A stretch of 64,000 nucleotides of DNA from JAPKZH01 sp963715635 (GCA_963715635.1 OY970261.1:2542001-2606000); one strand, 5' to 3'; shown: positions 46,950 to 56,692, counted from the stretch's first letter. Notes: generated by a model not told the origin, from the sequence alone. Translations and numbers: made by a program.

Positions 46950-47456
46950 TCAGGATTTCAGGATGGTCTCGATTTCTTTGGAAGCTTTAGAAAGAATATC
47001 GCTGATTTGGTGGAGCTTTTCGGCTCCGGCACGGCGCGCTGTCCGCCCGATCAGGCTGCCTAAATCGCCGAATGTGTGCCAGATCTCGTTTAATTCTTCA
47101 TGGACCTCCCGGCGCCCACCGCCCCACCAGTCCTCCATACGGCTCTTCATCTCTCCCGTTTCTTTTTCTCGTTCGGCGAGAAAGCGGCGTCCCTCATCGG
47201 TGATTGTGTAGATTTTTTTTCCGTCCTGCTGGGATGATGTCACATAGCCCATTTCCTCGAGCCATTGAAGCGTCGGATAAACGGCGCCGGGGCTCGGAGC
47301 ATAGAAGCCGTGAAAACGGTCTTCCAGATCCCGGATGATCTCGTACCCATGGCGAGGTTTATCTTTTATAAGGTCCAAGATGAGATATTTAAAATCGCCC
47401 TTATGAAACATCCGTTCTCCCCTCGGCCAGAATCCATATCTGTGTCCGTAAAACAT
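46950..47456 (-). CDS. PadR-family transcriptional regulator
   Basis: The 168-residue protein has the PadR winged helix (about residues 17-90; FKYLILDLIKDKPRHGYEIIRDLE, PSPGAVYPTLQWLEEMGYV) and a C-terminal helical dimerisation region with a DWWGGGRRE segment. Members repress genes and are usually controlled by small molecules or heavy stress. A near-perfect dyad (47485-47504) sits at its own predicted start point, so it likely represses itself. AAGGAG precedes the ATG. The GH29-GH38 pair runs the other way from the same intergenic region and may be a target. Confidence 0.9.
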   Translation of the reverse strand: MFYGHRYGFWPRGERMFHKGDFKYLILDLIKDKPRHGYEIIRDLEDRFHGFYAPSPGAVYPTLQWLEEMGYVTSSQQDGKKIYTITDEGRRFLAEREKETGEMKSRMEDWWGGGRREVHEELNEIWHTFGDLGSLIGRTARRAGAEKLHQISDILSKASKEIETILKS

Positions 47457-47484
47457 ATCAATCTCCTTGCTTTAAGATATTATA

Positions 47485-47504
47485 TGATATAACTAGATAT
47501 ATCA
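47485..47504. promoter_or_regulatory. Probable PadR operator (20-bp dyad)
   Basis: TGATATA-ACTAGA-TATATCA is symmetrical at 18 of 20 positions. It overlaps the predicted transcription start of the PadR gene, where a bound dimer would block transcription. Confidence 0.55.
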
Positions 47505-47510
47505 GATTAT

Positions 47511-47539
47511 AATTTAATTTTGGATTGCACAAATGTCAA
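47511..47539 (-). promoter_or_regulatory. Promoter of the PadR gene
   Basis: Minus-strand TTGACA (47534-47539), 17-bp spacer, TAAATT (47511-47516). The start would be near 47505, at the edge of the dyad at 47485-47504. Confidence 0.5.
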
Positions 47540-47603
47540 GGCTCTCTTACGAAAATCTTAAAGATAATTCCTTAGGGGCAACGCAATCCGCCGTCAAAAT
47601 CTC

Positions 47604-47633
47604 TTGGCGAACGAGCCCCAATCAGGCTAAAAT
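47604..47633 (+). promoter_or_regulatory. Possible promoter of the GH29-GH38 pair
   Basis: TTGGCG (47604-47609), 18-bp spacer, TAAAAT (47628-47633). A start near 47640 leaves a short leader with AAAGG before the ATG at 47667. Confidence 0.45.
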
Positions 47634-47666
47634 CAACGGCATCTTGAAAAAAGGAAAGGTGGACGT

Positions 47667-49106
47667 ATGAGAAACGGCGAATCCTTCCGGTTTTTGATCA
47701 TCGCATTCTTTCTTATGAGCGCGGCGGTCGTTTCGGGCGCAGCCGCCTCTCAGGCGGCCGAAAAGGAAACCGATCCCCTGGTCCTGAAGAAGCTCGAATG
47801 GTTTCAGGACATGAAATTCGGGCTGATGATGCACTGGGGCCCGTACAGCCAGTGGGGCGTCGTGGAATCCTGGAGCATTTGCTCGGAGGACGAGCCCTGG
47901 TGCCACCGCAGCCTGAACAATTATGTGGAATATAAACGGCGGTACGAAGAGCTAAAAAAAACGTTCAACCCGGTCAAGTTCGACCCGCAGAAATGGGCCC
48001 GGGCCGCCAAATACGCCGGCATGCGCTACGTTGTCCACACGACCAAGCACCATGACGGGTTCTCTATGTTCGACACCAAACAGACCGACTATAGGATCAC
48101 GTCGCCCGACTATCCGTTTTCCAAGAACCCCAAAGCCAATATCGTCAAAGAGATCTTCGAGGCCTTCCGGAAGGAAGGCTTCGGCATCGGCGCTTATTTT
48201 TCCAAGCCGGACTGGCATTCGCCGCATTATTGGGCGCCCGATTGGGCGACGCCGGACCGCAACGTCAATTATGACACGGAAAAATACCCAGAGCGGTGGC
48301 AGAAATTCTGCGAGTTCACCTACAACCAGATCGAGGAGCTAATGACAGGCTACGGCCGCGTGGACATCCTCTGGCTCGACGGAGGCTGGGTCAGGCCCTA
48401 TCCGCCGCTCGACAAAGTATTGAGAGGACTCTTGAAAAGACCGTTCAACCAGGACATCGACATGCCGCGCCTGGCCGACATGGCCAGAAAGAATCAGCCC
48501 GGGCTGATCATCGTGGACCGCACCGTCACCGGCCGCTATGAAAATTACCGCACGCCCGAACAGGAAGTGCCTGAGAAGCCGCTGGATTACGTCTGGGAGA
48601 CCTGCATGACCATGGGTAACTCCTGGTCCTATGTGCCGAACGACAAGTATAAATCCGCGAACAAGCTGATTCATTTGCTGGTTGACATCGTATCCAAGGG
48701 CGGAAATTTTCTCTTGAACATCGGGCCGAATGCCGAGGGTGAGCTCCCCCAGCAATCACTGGAGAGGCTGCAGGAGATCGGCGATTGGATGAAGGTGAAC
48801 AGCGAAGCCATCTACGAAACGCGTCCCGTCTTCCCTTTCAAAGAAGCCAAGGTCTGCCTGACGTCCAAGTCGGATGGATCGGTCTATGCCATCTATCTGG
48901 CCGATGAGGACGAGAAGAGCCCTCCTTCGACGATCCTCCTCTATTCCCATGCTCCGGAAAAAGATGCCAAGGTCCGGATGCTGGGAGTCAAAGGATTTTT
49001 GAAATGGGAGAAAGTCGGAAAAGGTGGCTTGATTCATGTCCCCGCTGCAGCCGTTCAAAATCCTCCCTGCCGGCATGCCTGGACGTTTAAAATATCGAAA
49101 TATTGA
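47667..49106 (+). CDS. Secreted GH29 alpha-L-fucosidase, second copy
   Basis: The 479-residue protein has a signal peptide (about residues 1-30), the GH29 signatures MMHWGP (about 54-59) and TKHHDGF (126-132), and the predicted nucleophile Asp238 in ILWLDGG. It removes terminal alpha-L-fucose. It is followed after 15 bp by a GH38 gene, so the two enzymes are made together, consistent with trimming a fucosylated, mannose-containing glycan. AAAGGTGG precedes the ATG. Confidence 0.93.
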   Translation: MRNGESFRFLIIAFFLMSAAVVSGAAASQAAEKETDPLVLKKLEWFQDMKFGLMMHWGPYSQWGVVESWSICSEDEPWCHRSLNNYVEYKRRYEELKKTFNPVKFDPQKWARAAKYAGMRYVVHTTKHHDGFSMFDTKQTDYRITSPDYPFSKNPKANIVKEIFEAFRKEGFGIGAYFSKPDWHSPHYWAPDWATPDRNVNYDTEKYPERWQKFCEFTYNQIEELMTGYGRVDILWLDGGWVRPYPPLDKVLRGLLKRPFNQDIDMPRLADMARKNQPGLIIVDRTVTGRYENYRTPEQEVPEKPLDYVWETCMTMGNSWSYVPNDKYKSANKLIHLLVDIVSKGGNFLLNIGPNAEGELPQQSLERLQEIGDWMKVNSEAIYETRPVFPFKEAKVCLTSKSDGSVYAIYLADEDEKSPPSTILLYSHAPEKDAKVRMLGVKGFLKWEKVGKGGLIHVPAAAVQNPPCRHAWTFKISKY

Positions 49107-49121
49107 TAGGGATGGGACCTG

Positions 49122-52100
49122 ATGCAGAAAAAACAAAAAAGGCCGGATAAATTCTTTTGGAAAAATAAACGTCGGCTTTTTTTTCTTATAACAGGAGGAT
49201 TGTTGATGTGGTTAGCAGGCGCCCTGACAAGACAAGGATACGCGGCAGAAAAAAACTGGCTCAAGGGCTACCAAAAGACCATCGCCGGCGAGACGATCGG
49301 TTATCATTCGCCCTATCCGGATGCGACGTCCGCTCTGCTGGTCCGGGCCACCGACGGAACGATGTTTATCGAATGGGAGACCGAGCCCGTCCCGGCCGAT
49401 TTCAAGGAGCCGTTTGCGACGTTCATCTGGATGGTGGGGCTGGCGACGCAGAAGGGCGCCCATAAATTCTTCCTGACCGTAAACGGCGAGCCGCTCTTCA
49501 CGTTCAACACGGCCAAGGACAGTTCGGAAAAATCCTGGGAATTCCCGGGCCAAGAGGAGGCTTCGCTGTCCTTTGAAGCGACGATGGTGGACCAGTTCCA
49601 GGAGCTGTTCGGATTCATGTTCCTAAAGCTTCCGAGATCGTTGTTAAAACCCGGCCAGCCGGTCCGTATCATAGTGGTTGGAGAAGACGGAAAAAGTAAC
49701 GATTGGTTTATGGTGTTCCAGTATGATCTTGAATCCAAAATCAGCGCCGTCGGTGAACAGGCGCTTGTCCGAAAAAAGGGGAAGCTCTTTCAGCAGGTCA
49801 GGGTGAACATCAGCCACATCGCGCCTCCGAGCGAGGCCGTCATTTCCTCCGACTCCGGTGAAGAAATCCAGACACGGCTCAAAACTGGTTACAACGCCAT
49901 CAACCTGCCTATCGAGGCCGTCGCCAAGGAAAAAGACCTCGGCGTTTCTGTGAAGATTAATGGCCGCCCGGCCGATAAAGTCGTGGTCCGGCTCAAGCCC
50001 GTCCAGAAACGCGAGCTCTATCTTCTCCCCCATTCCCACGTCGATATCGGTTACTCCGATCCCCAGGTCGTTGTTGAAAAGAACCATTGGAAATATCTTG
50101 AGCAGGCCATCGAGCTCGCCCAAAAAACGGCGGATTACCCGCCCGGAGCAAGGTTCAAGTGGAATGTCGAGGTCCTCTGGGCGGCCGAAACTTTTTTGAG
50201 GCAGGCCTCGCCGGAAAAGCAGGAGGCGTTCATCGATGCCGCAAAAAAGGGCTGGATCGGGCTTCAGGGGCTGCTGGCTAACGAATTGACGGGCCTCTGT
50301 CATCCTGAAGAATTGTTCCATCTGACGGAATTCGCCCGCCGGCTTTCAAGACGTTACGACCTCAGCGTCAACTCGGCCATGATCACGGACATTCCCAGCT
50401 ACTCCTGGAGCCTCCTTCCGGCGCTGGCCCAGAGCGGCATTCGATACTTTTCCAGCGGGCCCAATTATATGCCCAATTTGCCTGACGGCGGGGACCGGAT
50501 CGGAAGAGCACTCAAGACGTGGGGAGACCGTCCTTTTTATTGGGTTTCCCCTTCGGGCGCGGAAAAGGTCCTGTTCTGGATGGCGGGCAGGGGCTATTCC
50601 TGGTTCCATGGCCTGAACATGGGGAACCTCAGCTTTGAAAAAAAGCAGCCGATCTTTGATTATCTCCACGAGCTCGAGGAATCCGGCTACCCCTATGCGA
50701 TGGTCCAGGTGCGCTATACAGTCGGCGGGGACAACGGCCCGCCCGACCCGAACCTCCCCAACTTGGTGAAAAAATGGAACGAAGAATATGAATCGCCAAA
50801 GTTCGTGATCGCCACGTCCCAGGAAATGTTTGAGGAATTCGAGCGCCGCTACGCCGAAAAAATTCCCTCTGTCCAAGGCGATTTCACGCCCTACTGGGAA
50901 GATGGGGCGGCGTCAACGGCGCTGGAAACGGCGATAAACAGAAACAGTGCCGCCCGCCTCCTGCAGGCGGAGGCGCTGTGGGCCATGATCGATCCCGAAC
51001 ATTTTCCGGCTGAGGAATTCTACGAGGCCTGGCGCCAGGTCATTTTGTTTGATGAACATACCTGGGGGGCGGCGGACAGCATCAGCAATCCAGGCGGTGA
51101 AAACGCCAAAACTCAGTGGGCCTACAAACGGGCTTTCGCCCTGGAAGCCGAAAAACGGTCCCTCGCTCTGCGGGATGCCGCGCTCAAGAAGCCGGAGCCG
51201 TCCGGGTCAAAAAAATCGACCCGCCAGGCGATCGATATTTTTAACACGAGTTCTTGGTCCAGGACGGACGTCGTGCTCATTCCAAAAGGCCTCAGCTCAT
51301 CCGGCGACCTTGTCAAAGATGAAAGCGGCAATCCCGTTCCCTGCCAAAGGCTGTCGAGCGGTGAGTTGGCCGCGGTCGTCAGCCATATCCCCGCGTTTGG
51401 CGCCAAGCGTTACACCATTGAAAAGGGAAAGCCGACGCAAAAAGGATCAGCCCGGGCAGGATCGTCCAGGCTGGAAAACAATGAGATCTCCGTCTCGGTC
51501 AACCCGAAGACAGGCGCCCTTTCCAGTTTCAAGTGGAAGACCGACAAAGACATTGAATTCGTCAACAGGTCCAAAGGCCCCGGCCTGAATGAATACATTT
51601 ATATTCCCGGGAAAAACCCTGAAAAGGCACAGGGCGCGGGCCGGGTCAAGATTTCCATCAAAGAGCCCGGGCCGCTTGTCGCTTCGCTGCTCGTTGAATC
51701 CGATGCGCCCGGCTGCCGCAGCCTGAAAAGCGAGTTGAGAATTTATGACGGCTCAGATTATCTCGAAATCATCAACCTTATGGATAAAGCCCAGGTCCGA
51801 GAAAAAGAGAGCGTTCATTTCGCCTTCCCGTTCGATATTCCCGGGGGCACAGTCCACTTGGATTTGGGATGGGCGATCATTCGGCCTGAATCCGACCAAA
51901 TTCCCGGATCGTGCAAAGACTACTTCTGCGTCCAGAACTCCGTGGACATCTCCAACCAGGATTACGGGCTGAGTTGGGTCAGCCTGGATGCTCCTTTGAT
52001 TGAAATCGGCAAAATAACCGACGAAGCGGCAATTGAAAAAGGCGTCCGGGCTTGGCGGACAACCATCGAGCCTTCCCAGACAATCTATTCCTATGCCATG

Positions 52101-52517
52101 AACAATTACTGGCACACCAATTATAAGGCCAGCCAGGAAGGGGTCGTGGGGCTGCGCTATGTGGTCCGACCCCACAAGGGTTTTGAAGCGGCGGCGATAA
52201 AAAAGTTCGGCCTGGAGAGGAGCCAGCCGCTCGTCGCAGCGGTTGCCGAGGAAAGCACACCGCTTAGGCCTTCCCTGCTGGATGTCGAGCCGCCTGGAGT
52301 GATCGTCACTTCGCTCCTGCCCAGCTCCGACAAGAAAGGCTGGATCGTGCGGCTGTGGAACGCGTCCGGCCGTCCGGAAAATGTCACCCTCCGAGGGGCG
52401 ATCTGCCGCGAAGGCTCGATCTTTCTGAGCAACCCCTTTGAAGACCGTCTGGAACGAATCCGGGGGCCGCTGCCGATTCTTCCCTTCGGAATTGTGACGC
52501 TGCGGGTTGAAAAATAA
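49122..52517 (+). CDS. Secreted GH38-family alpha-mannosidase, long form
   Basis: The 1131-residue protein has a signal or anchor sequence (KNKRRLFFLITGG, to about residue 42), an N-terminal beta-sandwich region (about 45-295), the GH38 catalytic domain with the zinc ligands in HSHVD (His304, His306, Asp308), the predicted nucleophile Asp423 in MITDIPSYS, and the C-terminal mannosidase beta domains. The N-terminal addition distinguishes it from the 887-residue GH38 protein. The ATG at 49122 is preferred since it gives a complete signal peptide; an in-frame ATG at 49206 has AGGAGG upstream but would lack the basic region. It is the second gene of a pair with GH29. Confidence 0.88.
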   Translation: MQKKQKRPDKFFWKNKRRLFFLITGGLLMWLAGALTRQGYAAEKNWLKGYQKTIAGETIGYHSPYPDATSALLVRATDGTMFIEWETEPVPADFKEPFATFIWMVGLATQKGAHKFFLTVNGEPLFTFNTAKDSSEKSWEFPGQEEASLSFEATMVDQFQELFGFMFLKLPRSLLKPGQPVRIIVVGEDGKSNDWFMVFQYDLESKISAVGEQALVRKKGKLFQQVRVNISHIAPPSEAVISSDSGEEIQTRLKTGYNAINLPIEAVAKEKDLGVSVKINGRPADKVVVRLKPVQKRELYLLPHSHVDIGYSDPQVVVEKNHWKYLEQAIELAQKTADYPPGARFKWNVEVLWAAETFLRQASPEKQEAFIDAAKKGWIGLQGLLANELTGLCHPEELFHLTEFARRLSRRYDLSVNSAMITDIPSYSWSLLPALAQSGIRYFSSGPNYMPNLPDGGDRIGRALKTWGDRPFYWVSPSGAEKVLFWMAGRGYSWFHGLNMGNLSFEKKQPIFDYLHELEESGYPYAMVQVRYTVGGDNGPPDPNLPNLVKKWNEEYESPKFVIATSQEMFEEFERRYAEKIPSVQGDFTPYWEDGAASTALETAINRNSAARLLQAEALWAMIDPEHFPAEEFYEAWRQVILFDEHTWGAADSISNPGGENAKTQWAYKRAFALEAEKRSLALRDAALKKPEPSGSKKSTRQAIDIFNTSSWSRTDVVLIPKGLSSSGDLVKDESGNPVPCQRLSSGELAAVVSHIPAFGAKRYTIEKGKPTQKGSARAGSSRLENNEISVSVNPKTGALSSFKWKTDKDIEFVNRSKGPGLNEYIYIPGKNPEKAQGAGRVKISIKEPGPLVASLLVESDAPGCRSLKSELRIYDGSDYLEIINLMDKAQVREKESVHFAFPFDIPGGTVHLDLGWAIIRPESDQIPGSCKDYFCVQNSVDISNQDYGLSWVSLDAPLIEIGKITDEAAIEKGVRAWRTTIEPSQTIYSYAMNNYWHTNYKASQEGVVGLRYVVRPHKGFEAAAIKKFGLERSQPLVAAVAEESTPLRPSLLDVEPPGVIVTSLLPSSDKKGWIVRLWNASGRPENVTLRGAICREGSIFLSNPFEDRLERIRGPLPILPFGIVTLRVEK

Positions 52518-52828
52518 GTCCTACAAGTCCAGCCTCAAGCCGAGTCTTCACCGAGGTCGCGCTCATGGCCGCCGAAGAGCGCCTGGAATATTTTTGACGA
52601 TAACAGGACAGTCCTTAGAAGCCGGGGCGGAAGTTTATTGTCTTTCGGCCAATTTTTCCGCCGTCCGGAATGATGATCCGGCTGGGCGGCCTCTGTCGGC
52701 CATTTTTTCTGTTCTTGACTTCGATCCGCAGCCTGAAATATTCTTTTATCGTGAAGGGCGATGCCGATTCCGAGCTCAGCTGAAGGGAAGATCCTTCGCC
52801 GAAAAAAAAGAAAGTCCTATCCCTAAAC
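52518..52828. other. Degenerate gene-free stretch with a fragment of a barrel gene
   Basis: No frame of this 311-bp segment gives a recognisable protein. The first part (52522-52546) is a 25-bp exact copy of 57230-57254, the C-terminal codons of the outer-membrane barrel gene at 57.2-57.9 kb. The rest is AT-variable sequence with broken frames leading into the propeller-like fragment. It looks like decayed DNA at a rearrangement junction. Confidence 0.6.
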
Positions 52829-53416
52829 GTGATTGCGTTCTGCGCGTTATTGGAGAAAACAAGACGGTATCGTCTCATCCCTTATCAAGGTTTCGTGCTC
52901 AAGAAATTCGACAAGGATTTGAAATATATCGGCGAAGTAGCCTCATTCCCGGCGGCCGATCCGAACGACTTCGATATGACCCGGCTTCCCGTGCGGGAAA
53001 TAGATCTTTCCTCACGGATTTTTTATGGTTTCCCGGATAAGTATGAAATAAGCGTTTATAAAGACGGCTTAAAGAAGAAAATCCGCCGCGATTGGGATAA
53101 GGTAAAATTCTCGGAAGAAGAATTGGCGAATATCAAGAAAATGCTTGCGCAGGCCGAAGATATTCACTTTGCGGATACCCATGGCGCGTTTTCGAGGATA
53201 TTCTCGGATGATACGGGGAAATTTTACGTCCAGACTTGGGAGAAGGACGCCCATAACGCCTATCTCTTTGATATCTTTGATGAAGAAGGAAGATATCTGG
53301 CCAAAATGGCCTTGCCCTCGGGCTCGCAGGTGATTAAGAATAATAGGCTCTATACGATCGAAGATAATAAGGATGGATTTCAGGTCATAAAAAGATACGC
53401 GATCGAATGGAAATAA
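52829..53416 (+). CDS. Six-bladed beta-propeller protein, probably N-terminally truncated
   Basis: The 195-residue product resembles the C-terminal half of secreted NHL/6-bladed propeller proteins common in Acidobacteriota (YEISVYKDGLKKKIRRDW, FDEEGRYLAKMALP, NRLYTIEDNKDGFQVIKRY). There is no signal peptide and the usual N-terminal blades are missing. The preceding 300 bp are degenerate, so this is probably a remnant. The start (ATT or a later Met) has no clear ribosome site. Confidence 0.55.
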   Translation: MIAFCALLEKTRRYRLIPYQGFVLKKFDKDLKYIGEVASFPAADPNDFDMTRLPVREIDLSSRIFYGFPDKYEISVYKDGLKKKIRRDWDKVKFSEEELANIKKMLAQAEDIHFADTHGAFSRIFSDDTGKFYVQTWEKDAHNAYLFDIFDEEGRYLAKMALPSGSQVIKNNRLYTIEDNKDGFQVIKRYAIEWK

Positions 53417-53477
53417 CGTTTCGTGGCCAATTTATTGCGAGGCGCCAGAAACAATACGATATTGGGAGGAATCGCCA

Positions 53478-53994
53478 ATGAGTAAAATATTTAATATCGC
53501 AGGTTTTATTATCCTGGTTTCGATCGCGGCTCCGGCACAGCAATCGACGTTTCAAGATCCCTTGCTTGATCATATGATCGGGATGTGGGTTCTTCGGGGC
53601 ACCATCGACCGGAAAGCGACGACGCATGATGTCGTTGCGGAGTGGGTGCTGGGCCATCAGTACTTGCGATTCCACGAGGTGTCGCGCGAAAAGGACGCCA
53701 AAGGCGGGGCGGAGTATGAGGCGATCGTCTTCATCGGCTGGGACCAGCCGTCGAGCCAGTACGCTTGCCTGTGGCTCGATACGACCGGCGGCGGCGGCCT
53801 TACCGGCCAGGCTATCGCCCACGCCAAGCGGGACGGCGACAAGATTCCGTTCTTGTTCAAGGGAGCGGACGGCAGCCTCTTCCACACGACATTCGCCTAT
53901 AACAAGAGACTCCGACACTTGGCAGTGGCTGATGGACGGCGAGGAGGGCGGCAAGCTGCAGCCCTTCGCCCGGGTCAAACTCACCAAGAAATAG
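53478..53994 (+). CDS. DUF1579-like secreted protein, split by a one-base frameshift
   Basis: About 172 residues when rejoined. A signal peptide (about 1-21, ending APAQQ) is followed by a lipocalin-like beta-barrel domain (LLDHMIGMWVLRGT, WVLGHQYLRFHEV, WLDTTGGGGL) ending TWQWLMDGEEGG...VKLTKK. The C-terminal 35 residues are in the next frame; removing one base near 53904-53906 (AACAAGAGACTCC) joins them. The corrected stop (53992-53994) is one base before the next gene's ATG, which supports an assembly error. GGGAGGAAT precedes the start. Function is unknown. Confidence 0.75.
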
Positions 53995-53995
53995 A

Positions 53996-54889
53996 ATGAA
54001 CGACGCCTTGCATATTACCAGCGGAGATATCGCCGGCGGTATCCTGGCGAAGGCCGGCATTTCCGGGGACATCCTTGTCTGGCATGACATTCTCTATGAG
54101 GGCCCCCGGAATCCCGGGTGGCCCGATGATCATACGCTTGACGCCCGCGCGGAGTTTCTTGAGCGGATTACCGGCGGAGGGCTGACCAAAGAACTCGTGA
54201 AGAAAACGCTCGCGGCCCAATACGGCAAGCTGGCGGCAGCGTCGGACTATGAGCGCGTTGTGCTCTGGTTCGACGCTTGCCTTTTTGATCAGTCCATGCT
54301 CGCCCACATTTTGATCTGCCTGCGTCATAAGGGCATCCGGCAGGCGGACCTTCTTTGCGTGGACGCCTTCCCGGGGATTGCGCCATTCGACGGGCTCGGC
54401 CAGCTCCAGCCGGCTCAAATGGCTTCGTTGTACGACCGGCGCCGGCCGGTCACAAAAGCCCAGTTTGATCTTGCCCAGGTCGTGGACAGGGCGTTTGCTG
54501 CTCAGGATTCGATGCTGCTGGCGGAATTGGCGGGCGGATTCAACGCGCCCCTGCCTTGGGTTCCCGCCGCCGCGGCACGATGGCTGCAGGAACGGCCCGA
54601 TCCGGCGACCGGAATGGGGCGACTCGAGCGCCTGGCCATGGAAGCCATCCGCGCGGGCTGCGAGACGCCGAACGAGATTTTCCGGACCGTGGCCAAAAAC
54701 GACACCCATCCTCAATTCTGGGGCGATACGACGCTGTGGGCGAAGATCAATGCTTTGGCGGATCGAAATCCTCCGCTCGTGAGGATTGAAGGCCCGGCGG
54801 CCAGGCTGCCCCAATGGCCCGGCGGCGCCGATCTCAAAGGCTTCAAGATTAGGGGCATGACGAACAGGTCGGGCGCCGGCGTCTGCTAG
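53996..54889 (+). CDS. DUF1835-domain protein
   Basis: The 297-residue protein begins with the DUF1835 signature (LHITSGDIAGGILAKAGISGDILVWHDILYEGP) and continues with a DUF3658-type C-terminal region. Function is not known; it is predicted to be cytoplasmic and may bind nucleotides or phospho-compounds. Its ATG follows the corrected DUF1579 stop by one base, so the two are coupled. The DUF4932 gene follows after 51 bp. Confidence 0.82.
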   Translation: MNDALHITSGDIAGGILAKAGISGDILVWHDILYEGPRNPGWPDDHTLDARAEFLERITGGGLTKELVKKTLAAQYGKLAAASDYERVVLWFDACLFDQSMLAHILICLRHKGIRQADLLCVDAFPGIAPFDGLGQLQPAQMASLYDRRRPVTKAQFDLAQVVDRAFAAQDSMLLAELAGGFNAPLPWVPAAAARWLQERPDPATGMGRLERLAMEAIRAGCETPNEIFRTVAKNDTHPQFWGDTTLWAKINALADRNPPLVRIEGPAARLPQWPGGADLKGFKIRGMTNRSGAGVC

Positions 54890-54940
54890 AGAGCGGATGA
54901 TGTCGATAATTTTCCCGGCGGTCTTGGGAGGAATTGCCGA

Positions 54941-56056
54941 ATGAGTAAAATCCTTAGAATCCTCTTCGCGATGCCGTTTTGTCTATCCGTCGTCCAGGCG
55001 GCCGGCGCGGCTCCCGCGGAAAATCCGTATCGATTGCCCGGCGGGATCAGCAAAGAATTCAATTCCATCCGCTATATGGTGTCGCCGCAAATCGAGCTCG
55101 TCTCCATCGTCCAAACCATCAGCGAGTACCCGACGGTCTTCGGTTTCCTGATGCAAAAAGAATCGTTCCCCTACAAACAGGAGGTATTGAAGAAATTCGG
55201 GCCGTTCAAGGACCACCCGCTCGTAACCTGGTTCAACACGATCAGCGCGCAGCCGAGGAAGATGAATTTCAGCGCGCCCTCGAACCTCATGCTCTATGCG
55301 GACGAATATTTGGACCTCCGGACGGACCTGAATTTCGACGACTTCGTTGTATCGCGCGCGGGAGGCCTGGATTCGCTGCGCCGGTTTCTCGACCTGCTGA
55401 AGGATTTTGCCGTCCGGTCGGGGTTCAACGATTTCTATGAAAGCCACACGGGATACTATACGGGAATTATCGCCGACACGATCGCCCAGCTCGATTCCGT
55501 CGATCATATCAAGGAATTGGAAGCCTTCTACGGCACGAAGCAGAAATCCTACGCCATCGTTCTGGTATCGCTGTACAGCCATGTGGGCTATGGAAATTCC
55601 ATCGTGTATAAAGACGGCGAGCGCGAAATGTTCGACACGATGGGTCCGCAAAAAATCAAGGACGGCGCGCCGTTCTTCGGCGACAAGCTCTATTTGAAAT
55701 ATCTGTCGCGCCACGAATTCAGCCATCCGTTCGTGAATCCGCTGACGGAAAAGTATTGGGATCAAATCAAGGATTACGCCAAAAACTACGACTCCATCCC
55801 GGAGGCGGCAAAGAAGAATGTGTGCGGCGACTGGCAGGAATGCATCAATGAATTCATCGTACGCGCCGTATCCGTGTATCTGGCCTCTCTGGAGAGCAAG
55901 GAACTCGGATTGCAGGTCTACGCGGAAGAAAAATCCAAAGGCGTCAGCTATTTGGATCCGTTGCTTGCGGCTTTGCGGACCTATGCGGACAATCGCTCGC
56001 GGTATCCGAACTTCGAGTCTTACTACCCGAAAGTCCTGGAGGTGTTCAAAAAATAG
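54941..56056 (+). CDS. DUF4932-domain secreted zinc peptidase-like protein
   Basis: The 371-residue protein has a signal peptide (about residues 1-23) and a DUF4932 domain. The segment RHEFSHPFVNP contains an HExxH-like zinc site (HEFSH), and NEFIVRAVSVYL downstream may supply the third ligand. Members are predicted metallopeptidases. GGGAGG precedes the ATG. Confidence 0.8.
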   Translation: MSKILRILFAMPFCLSVVQAAGAAPAENPYRLPGGISKEFNSIRYMVSPQIELVSIVQTISEYPTVFGFLMQKESFPYKQEVLKKFGPFKDHPLVTWFNTISAQPRKMNFSAPSNLMLYADEYLDLRTDLNFDDFVVSRAGGLDSLRRFLDLLKDFAVRSGFNDFYESHTGYYTGIIADTIAQLDSVDHIKELEAFYGTKQKSYAIVLVSLYSHVGYGNSIVYKDGEREMFDTMGPQKIKDGAPFFGDKLYLKYLSRHEFSHPFVNPLTEKYWDQIKDYAKNYDSIPEAAKKNVCGDWQECINEFIVRAVSVYLASLESKELGLQVYAEEKSKGVSYLDPLLAALRTYADNRSRYPNFESYYPKVLEVFKK

Positions 56057-56182
56057 CGGCGCCTTCTACGGCCGCACCGGGGATTGGTTTCCGTGGCTGT
56101 GCCTGGGCGTTTCCTCGTGCTCGCGGCGTGGTGTCTTTTTCTAAAAGAGGCGAGTATATTATTAACCCGGAATGAAAGCCCT

Positions 56183-56692
56183 ATGAAATCGGATATTCTG
56201 GCATTGATCTGCGATCCGGCCACCCGCGATGCCCTCGACATCATGACCGAGCCGGATGCGCGCGGTCGTCTACGGGAGTTCCTCGTCAATCCGAGAACCG
56301 ACCGGCGCTTCCCTATTCGCGACGGCGTTCCGATTTTCCTCCTGGAAAACGAGGTCTCCGGATCGAACCGACGATATCAAGCCATGTATGATCGTCTGGC
56401 GCGGCTCTATGATTTCTCGACCTGGCTGTACTCGCGCTGGAAAGGAATGAGCGTCGAAGCCCGCCTGCGCGAATATCTCGACGAGCTCGAAGTCGCGGCC
56501 GGAAGCCGCGATGATTCGGCCGATGATCATGCTTCGGCGAAGCCAATCGGAATCAGGAGGATCGGGAGACGGCGTCCCCCAACACCATGTCCAATGAACC
56601 GACAAAACCGCAAAGGGTTTGCCCACCGTGGCTGTGTTACACATTCGACAATCCTTTCCGCAAGCTTTTTCATAATCCTAACGCCCTATTAG
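56183..56692 (+). pseudogene. Truncated Trm112-like/methyltransferase gene
   Basis: The first 110 or so residues (LALICDPATRDAL, IRDGVPIFLLE, YQAMYDRLARLYDFSTWLYSRWKG) match proteins in which a Trm112-like zinc-ribbon relative is fused to an SAM-dependent methyltransferase. After DELEVAAG (about 56500) the expected methyltransferase sequence is replaced by low-complexity, foreign-looking residues up to the stop. A different methyltransferase gene begins inside this tail at 56587. Start is the ATG at 56183. Confidence 0.65.

Noticed and set aside
49206..49208. Alternative start of the long GH38 gene with AGGAGG upstream
   Set aside because: It would remove the basic region of the signal peptide; the ATG at 49122 gives a complete one.
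52615..52878. Minus-strand open frame in the degenerate stretch
   Set aside because: No similarity to a known family and the region is visibly decayed, so I do not call a gene.
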